From CAYTYZ01 sp964448465 (GTDB taxonomy: Bacteria > Patescibacteriota > Microgenomatia > UBA12405), in the NCBI GenBank assembly GCA_964448465.1, contig CAYUVY010000002.1, forward strand, positions 18,459-82,458: a stretch of DNA of 64,000 nucleotides. The letters run 5' to 3'. The notes below the pieces were generated by a model, which was given only the letters and a program-made list of their open reading frames with translations, was not told the DNA's origin and ran no database searches. Position 1 is the first letter of the stretch. Each line of letters opens with the position of its first letter. The position numbers and the translations under genes were made by a program. Below are positions 60,477-64,000 of the stretch, piece by piece.

Positions 60477-60514
60477 CAGGGTGGCACCGTCCACGACACT
60501 AGTCGGGACCCCTG
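60477..60514 (+). promoter_or_regulatory. T-box antiterminator-like element before aspS
   Basis: CAGGG (60477-60481) pairs with CCCTG (60510-60514). A 7-nt bulge TGGCACC (60482-60488) matches the T-box UGGNACC. Then GTCC pairs with GGAC, and CGAC with GTCG, over an ACTA loop. UGGC would pair with GCCA, the 3' end expected for tRNA-Asp, whose discriminator is usually G. A canonical Stem I (over 80 nt) does not fit between the recJ stop (60437) and this element. There is no terminator hairpin. Confidence 0.7.
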
Positions 60515-60526
60515 CAAATTAATTAT

Positions 60527-60532
60527 TAAAAT
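60527..60532 (+). promoter_or_regulatory. Possible -10 box of aspS
   Basis: TAAAAT, 6 nt before the ATG. If used, this start would bypass the T-box-like hairpin; both may act. Confidence 0.4.
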
Positions 60533-60538
60533 ATATTC

Positions 60539-61900
60539 ATGCAAAGAATTTTAATTGACAAATGTTTATCTCAAGTTGGTAGTGAGGTCTTACTTAAAGG
60601 TTGGGTGGCCAATACTCGCGATCATGGTGGNNNNNNNNNNNNNNNNNNNNNNNNNNNNNNNNNNNNNNNNNNNNNNNNNNNNNNNNNNNNNNNNNNNNNN
60701 NNNNNNNNNNNNNNNNNNNNNNNNNNNNNNCAGCTTTTGATGGTGGCCGGTGTCGATCGCTATTTTCAGATTGCTCCCTGTGCTCGCGATGAAGATCCTC
60801 GTGCCGACCGTCACTACGGTATTTTTTATCAAATCGATGTAGAAATTAGCTTTCCTACTCGCGACGAAATTTTTGCCGTCTGCGAAAACATGATCAAAGA
60901 CACCTATCAGGTTGTTGCACCTCAAAAGAAAATGGCCGCCTTTCCTTTCCCTCGCATAACTCACCAAGAAGCCATGGACACCTATGGCAGCGACAAGCCG
61001 GACATTCGTTTTGAATTAAAGTTACAAGATCTAACTGAACTACTAAAAAATAAATGTGAATTTAATGTTTTTAACCAGGCTGAAATTATTAAATGCCTCG
61101 TAGTTAAAGATGGTAAATTTACTCGCAACCAATTCAACGAGCTAGAAGACTTTGCTAAAAGTAAGGGTGCCAAAGGTTTGGCTTATACCCAGGTGGGGGA
61201 GTCTACTTTTGAAACCGGTATTGCTAAATTTATTCAAAATAATTTTGCCGATCTTAAGGCCAAGTTAAATTTAAATACAGGCGATGTCTTATTTTTTAGT
61301 GCCGACAAACACGAACTAGCCAACAAAATACTTGGTAATTTACGCCTAAAATTAGGTGATATGTTAAATCTCAAAGATCCCAATCTTTTGGCTTTTGTCT
61401 GGATCTGCGATTTTCCATTTTTCGAGATCAACTCCGAAACCGGCAAATTAGACTTCGGCCACAATCCTTTCTCTATGCCCCAAGGTGGTGCCAAGGCCTT
61501 TGATAATCCCGATCCACTTTCTATAATTTCCAATCAATACGATTTAGCTTTAAATGGCTATGAAATCTTATCTGGATCCATAAGAAACCATGAACCTGAA
61601 ACCATGGTCAAAGCCTTTGAGATGGTTGGCTACGGGCGCGACGAAGTCTTAAAGCGTTTTGGTGGCATGTATCAAGCCTTTCACTATGGAGCTCCACCAC
61701 ATGGTGGCTTTGCCATCGGTATCGACCGCTACTTTATGGTTTTAATCGACGAGCCCAACATTCGTGATGTCTACGCCTTCCCTCTAAACAGCAACGGTAT
61801 CGATGTCATGATGGATGCTCCGGGTCCAGTCTCTGCCAAACAATTACAAGAATCGGGAATTCAACTTACCCCCGAAGCCCTGTCCCAAAATGGCTCCTAA
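60539..61900 (+). CDS. aspS: Aspartyl-tRNA synthetase (with sequence gap)
   Basis: Charges tRNA-Asp (in CPR often also tRNA-Asn). The N-terminal OB fold begins MQRILIDKCL...GWVANTRDHGG, then 100 N, then the class II core: QLLMVAGVDRYFQIAPCARDEDPRADRHYG (motif 2), EISFPTRDE, and the C-terminal IGIDRYFMVL (motif 3). The gap hides roughly 160 residues including the OB-fold end and motif 1, so 33 is far too few. It overlaps the next gene by 11 bp. Confidence 0.93.
   Translation: MQRILIDKCLSQVGSEVLLKGWVANTRDHGXXXXXXXXXXXXXXXXXXXXXXXXXXXXXXXXXXQLLMVAGVDRYFQIAPCARDEDPRADRHYGIFYQIDVEISFPTRDEIFAVCENMIKDTYQVVAPQKKMAAFPFPRITHQEAMDTYGSDKPDIRFELKLQDLTELLKNKCEFNVFNQAEIIKCLVVKDGKFTRNQFNELEDFAKSKGAKGLAYTQVGESTFETGIAKFIQNNFADLKAKLNLNTGDVLFFSADKHELANKILGNLRLKLGDMLNLKDPNLLAFVWICDFPFFEINSETGKLDFGHNPFSMPQGGAKAFDNPDPLSIISNQYDLALNGYEILSGSIRNHEPETMVKAFEMVGYGRDEVLKRFGGMYQAFHYGAPPHGGFAIGIDRYFMVLIDEPNIRDVYAFPLNSNGIDVMMDAPGPVSAKQLQESGIQLTPEALSQNGS
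60631..60730. other. Assembly gap in aspS (true missing sequence)
   Basis: 100 N without shared flanks. AspRS needs several hundred more bases here. Confidence 0.85.
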
Positions 61901-62804
61901 AAAAAAATATTTAAGACCAAAACTAGTTTTAGCAACTAGCGCCATAGCTTGTCTAAATATACTTTTACTGGCCTTTAATTTTTTTCTTCGCCCTGGGAAA
62001 ATCAAGTTGGACAACGTTCTTACTCTTAGTCCAATTCCTTCCTATACTTTGGCCAAAAATATATCTGCCCCCACCGATTTAAAAACTAATATTTATTTAA
62101 TTCAAGACGTCCAAACCGGCCAAGTTCTCTTGCAATCTAATTCCAGTCTGCGTGCCTATCCCGCTTCTACCACCAAGCTTTTAACCGCCATTACTGCCTT
62201 AAATATTTACCCTCTAGATGAAGTGGTCACTGTCACTCAAGAATATAAAGATGGCAAAGTTATGGGCCTAAAAGTTGGTGAACGATTAAAAATTTCCGAT
62301 TTAATTTCCTCTCTCTTAATTTATTCTGCCAATGATGCTGCCTATACCCTGGCCAACCACCATCCCGATGGAGTAGCTGGTTTTGTCCAAAGTATGAACC
62401 AATATGCCCAAAAATTAAACCTCACTTCCACTCATTTTCAAAACGTGGATGGTACCGACGACCCCAATCACTACACTACCGCTGCTAATCTTGCCCAAAT
62501 AGGACGTCTGGCTTGGCAAAATCCCGTAGTCAAAGCTACTGTTGGCCAAACCGAAATTACTATCCAAGATCTAGACCATAAATACACTCACAAATTAACT
62601 ACCACTAACGAACTTCTTGGCAAAACACCGGAAATAATTGGCCTAAAGACAGGCTGGACTCCCACCGCAGGTGAATCCTTTGTCGGACTAATTCATTATG
62701 ACAATCGTGATTTTATTACTGTAGTTATGCAAACTACCGACCGCTTTGGTGACACTTTAAAATTGCTCTCCTGGCTCAAACAATCTATTCCGGAACAACA
62801 ATAA
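61890..62804 (+). CDS. D-alanyl-D-alanine carboxypeptidase (serine type)
   Basis: 304 aa from ATG 61890 (MAPKKKYLRPK). N-terminal TM anchor (~12-32), then a penicillin-binding low-MW PBP fold: S-T-T-K (PASTTKLLTA), S-A-N (YSANDAAY) and K-T-G (GLKTGWTPTAGES). It trims peptidoglycan stem peptides outside the cell. Starts within the aspS end. Confidence 0.9.
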   Translation: MAPKKKYLRPKLVLATSAIACLNILLLAFNFFLRPGKIKLDNVLTLSPIPSYTLAKNISAPTDLKTNIYLIQDVQTGQVLLQSNSSLRAYPASTTKLLTAITALNIYPLDEVVTVTQEYKDGKVMGLKVGERLKISDLISSLLIYSANDAAYTLANHHPDGVAGFVQSMNQYAQKLNLTSTHFQNVDGTDDPNHYTTAANLAQIGRLAWQNPVVKATVGQTEITIQDLDHKYTHKLTTTNELLGKTPEIIGLKTGWTPTAGESFVGLIHYDNRDFITVVMQTTDRFGDTLKLLSWLKQSIPEQQ

Positions 62805-62809
62805 AAAAG

Positions 62810-62815
62810 TATAAC
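62810..62815 (+). promoter_or_regulatory. -10 box of the P-loop kinase gene (leaderless)
   Basis: TATAAC, 5 nt before the ATG. Confidence 0.45.
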
Positions 62816-62820
62816 ATATC

Positions 62821-63324
62821 ATGCAAAAGTTATACCTAATGTGTGGATACTCATTTTCTGGTAAATCTTATCTAGCCACCTTAATTTCGACCAAAATTAG
62901 CGCCGAAATTATCTCCTTGGATAAAATAAATGAAGAGCGTGGATTTGATAATAACTCCGAAATACCTGTTTCAGAATGGGAAAATACTCATCGTATAGCG
63001 TTGGAAAGATTGGTCAAATATTTGTCTGAAGGAAAATCGGTGATAATCGATGACACAAACCCTTTGCTTAAATTAAGAGAAAGATTTAGAAAAGTTGCAA
63101 ATACTACTGGTATTAAAACTACTGTTATATTTCTGGATATTCCAAGGGAAGAAATTGACAGGAGAATTGAAGAAAATAATATTAACTTACAAAGGCATAT
63201 TGCGCCATTTCAAGCAAGAGAAAACCTGATCAATATGTTTGAAGTTCCAGACCCCAAGATAGAACAAGTTCTAGTTTATAAAGGTGAAGATGCGATATCC
63301 TGGATTGAAAAAAATATACTATAA
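62821..63324 (+). CDS. P-loop NTPase/kinase (AAA_33, zeta-like)
   Basis: 167 aa. Walker A GYSFSGKS (9-16), Walker B-like SVIIDDTNP, and basic lid residues (RERFRK, RRIEENN). It is like small kinases of the AAA_33/zeta toxin group that phosphorylate nucleotides, sugars or RNA ends; no antitoxin gene is next to it. Substrate unknown. Confidence 0.75.
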   Translation: MQKLYLMCGYSFSGKSYLATLISTKISAEIISLDKINEERGFDNNSEIPVSEWENTHRIALERLVKYLSEGKSVIIDDTNPLLKLRERFRKVANTTGIKTTVIFLDIPREEIDRRIEENNINLQRHIAPFQARENLINMFEVPDPKIEQVLVYKGEDAISWIEKNIL

Positions 63325-63325
63325 T
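63320..63325 (+). promoter_or_regulatory. -10 box of the 132-aa hypothetical gene (leaderless)
   Basis: TATAAT, 5 nt before the ATG at 63331, overlapping the stop of the kinase gene. Confidence 0.55.
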
Positions 63326-63330
63326 TGCTC

Positions 63331-63729
63331 ATGAAACAAAATACCTGGCACGGAATAATTTTAGACTTAGAATTTACAGATCCAAAATTTCCAGAAACTT
63401 TTAAAATTTTTGCTAAACGCAAAAGTAAAACAAACCCGTGGGTTCTGTTTGGGATTGAAGTTGACAATGATGGTCTAGATATAGCTGTTAAGAGTATTCA
63501 AGATAATCTAAAAACCGACGCTCCCTATTATGCCCATCTATACAATGATGAAGAAATGTTAGTTATTTTTAAGGAAAAAATAATTCGAGTAACACCCCAT
63601 GTTTCTACCTGGCAACCAATTATCGACTACGGTAAAACATTAAATATTCCCGAAGTTCAACTAGATTTCTGGCCAAATCGTTTTCAAGACGAAAAACATT
63701 ATTTCAATAAAGAAGATTATTTACTTTAG
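63331..63729 (+). CDS. Hypothetical protein
   Basis: 132 aa from ATG 63331 (MKQNTWHGIILDLEF); a TTG two codons upstream is unlikely given the -10. No family recognised; aromatic-rich and acidic (QLDFWPNRFQDEKHYFN), no TM helix. Confidence 0.65.
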   Translation: MKQNTWHGIILDLEFTDPKFPETFKIFAKRKSKTNPWVLFGIEVDNDGLDIAVKSIQDNLKTDAPYYAHLYNDEEMLVIFKEKIIRVTPHVSTWQPIIDYGKTLNIPEVQLDFWPNRFQDEKHYFNKEDYLL

Positions 63730-63731
63730 TT

Positions 63732-64000
63732 ATGAAAACAATTGGCAATCTGCAAGGCGGGGATTTGCAAGACAAAAAATATCAAGATATAAATTTTGCC
63801 GATGCTAATCTAAAATTAACTTCTTTTACCAACTGCGAATTTCACAACTGCAACTTTTCCCAAGCCCAATTTAACTACACCTCTCTATCCCATTGTAAAA
63901 TTTTCGGTTGTATTTTAAGTGGCGTGGATATTTCTACCATCAAAATCAAAAATTGTCATTTTCAAGATTGTTTGTTTACCTACACCACTTTTCAACAATT
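63732..64000 (+). CDS. Pentapeptide-repeat protein (3' partial)
   Basis: Runs off the window. It starts MKTIGNLQGGDLQDKKYQD and then shows A(D/N)LxX-like five-residue steps (INFADANLK, CNFSQAQF, CKIFGCILSGVD, CHFQDCLF), forming a right-handed beta helix. Cys-rich within the coils. TAG stop of the previous gene lies 2 nt upstream. Role unknown. Confidence 0.8.
   Translation, partial: MKTIGNLQGGDLQDKKYQDINFADANLKLTSFTNCEFHNCNFSQAQFNYTSLSHCKIFGCILSGVDISTIKIKNCHFQDCLFTYTTFQQ

Noticed and set aside
60477..60514. Intrinsic terminator of recJ
   Set aside because: No T run follows the hairpin and the conserved T-box bulge explains the structure better.
1..64000. CRISPR arrays, transposases, prophage or rRNA genes
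   Set aside because: No regularly spaced repeats, no transposase or integrase motifs and no rRNA sequence were found on either strand.

Overview
The window looks like a chromosomal segment of a Candidate Phyla Radiation (Patescibacteria) bacterium, most likely Microgenomates-like. The evidence is a compact low-GC genome with a full rpoBC-str-S10-spc-alpha cluster that lacks rpmD (L30) between rpsE and rplO and lacks map between adk and infA. It also has zinc-type S14 and L36, dense gene packing, and almost no Shine-Dalgarno sequences. TGA ends many genes, so the code is the standard bacterial one. The lineage call is an inference from gene content and was not tested by phylogeny.

Layout. 1-1.0 kb: 3' part of a proline-rich membrane protein with a small Cys-rich module. 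1.2-7.8 kb: rpoB and rpoC. 7.8-8.7 kb: rpsL and rpsG, followed by a membrane protein with a LytR_C-like end and an opposite-strand FAD oxidoreductase. 11.7-15.1 kb: fusA and tuf. 15.1-25.7 kb: rpsJ to infA, including secY and adk. 25.6-27.5 kb: four opposite-strand genes for small Cys-rich proteins that appear to be paralogues, inserted into the ribosomal operon. 27.6-31.5 kb: rpmJ to rpsI with rpoA. 31.5-38.0 kb: an exonuclease, pyrophosphatase, flavin reductase, cupredoxin, pyruvate kinase and a YvcK/CofD-like protein. 38.1 kb: tRNA-Pro(GGG). 38.7-42.5 kb: recA, recX, an RNase Y without the usual membrane anchor, and HU with a terminator. 42.5-49 kb: GT-C-type membrane proteins, a TPR-SGNH-HAD operon and a putative HEIGH metalloprotease. 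49-52 kb: ychF, miaA, an AI-2E-family permease and RNase P RNA. 52.4-57.2 kb: small zinc-ribbon and TM proteins, DUF4446, DUF3048, a regulator, secD and secF. 57.2-64 kb: cca, recJ, aspS preceded by a T-box antiterminator-like element, a D,D-carboxypeptidase, a P-loop kinase and a truncated pentapeptide-repeat gene.

Themes. At least fifteen genes that start a transcription unit have a -10 box only 4-9 nt before the start codon, so leaderless mRNAs seem to be the default. Inside operons, genes follow each other as TAA-N-ATG, TAATG or ATGA without ribosome binding sites. Three kinds of palindromic repeat are present. One is embedded in frame in miaA and one forms the C-terminus of secF.

The sequence has seven runs of exactly 100 N. 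Four are flanked by identical 55-bp copies; removing one copy plus the Ns restores three broken genes exactly. The other three, two in rpoC and one in aspS, hide real missing sequence longer than 100 bp.
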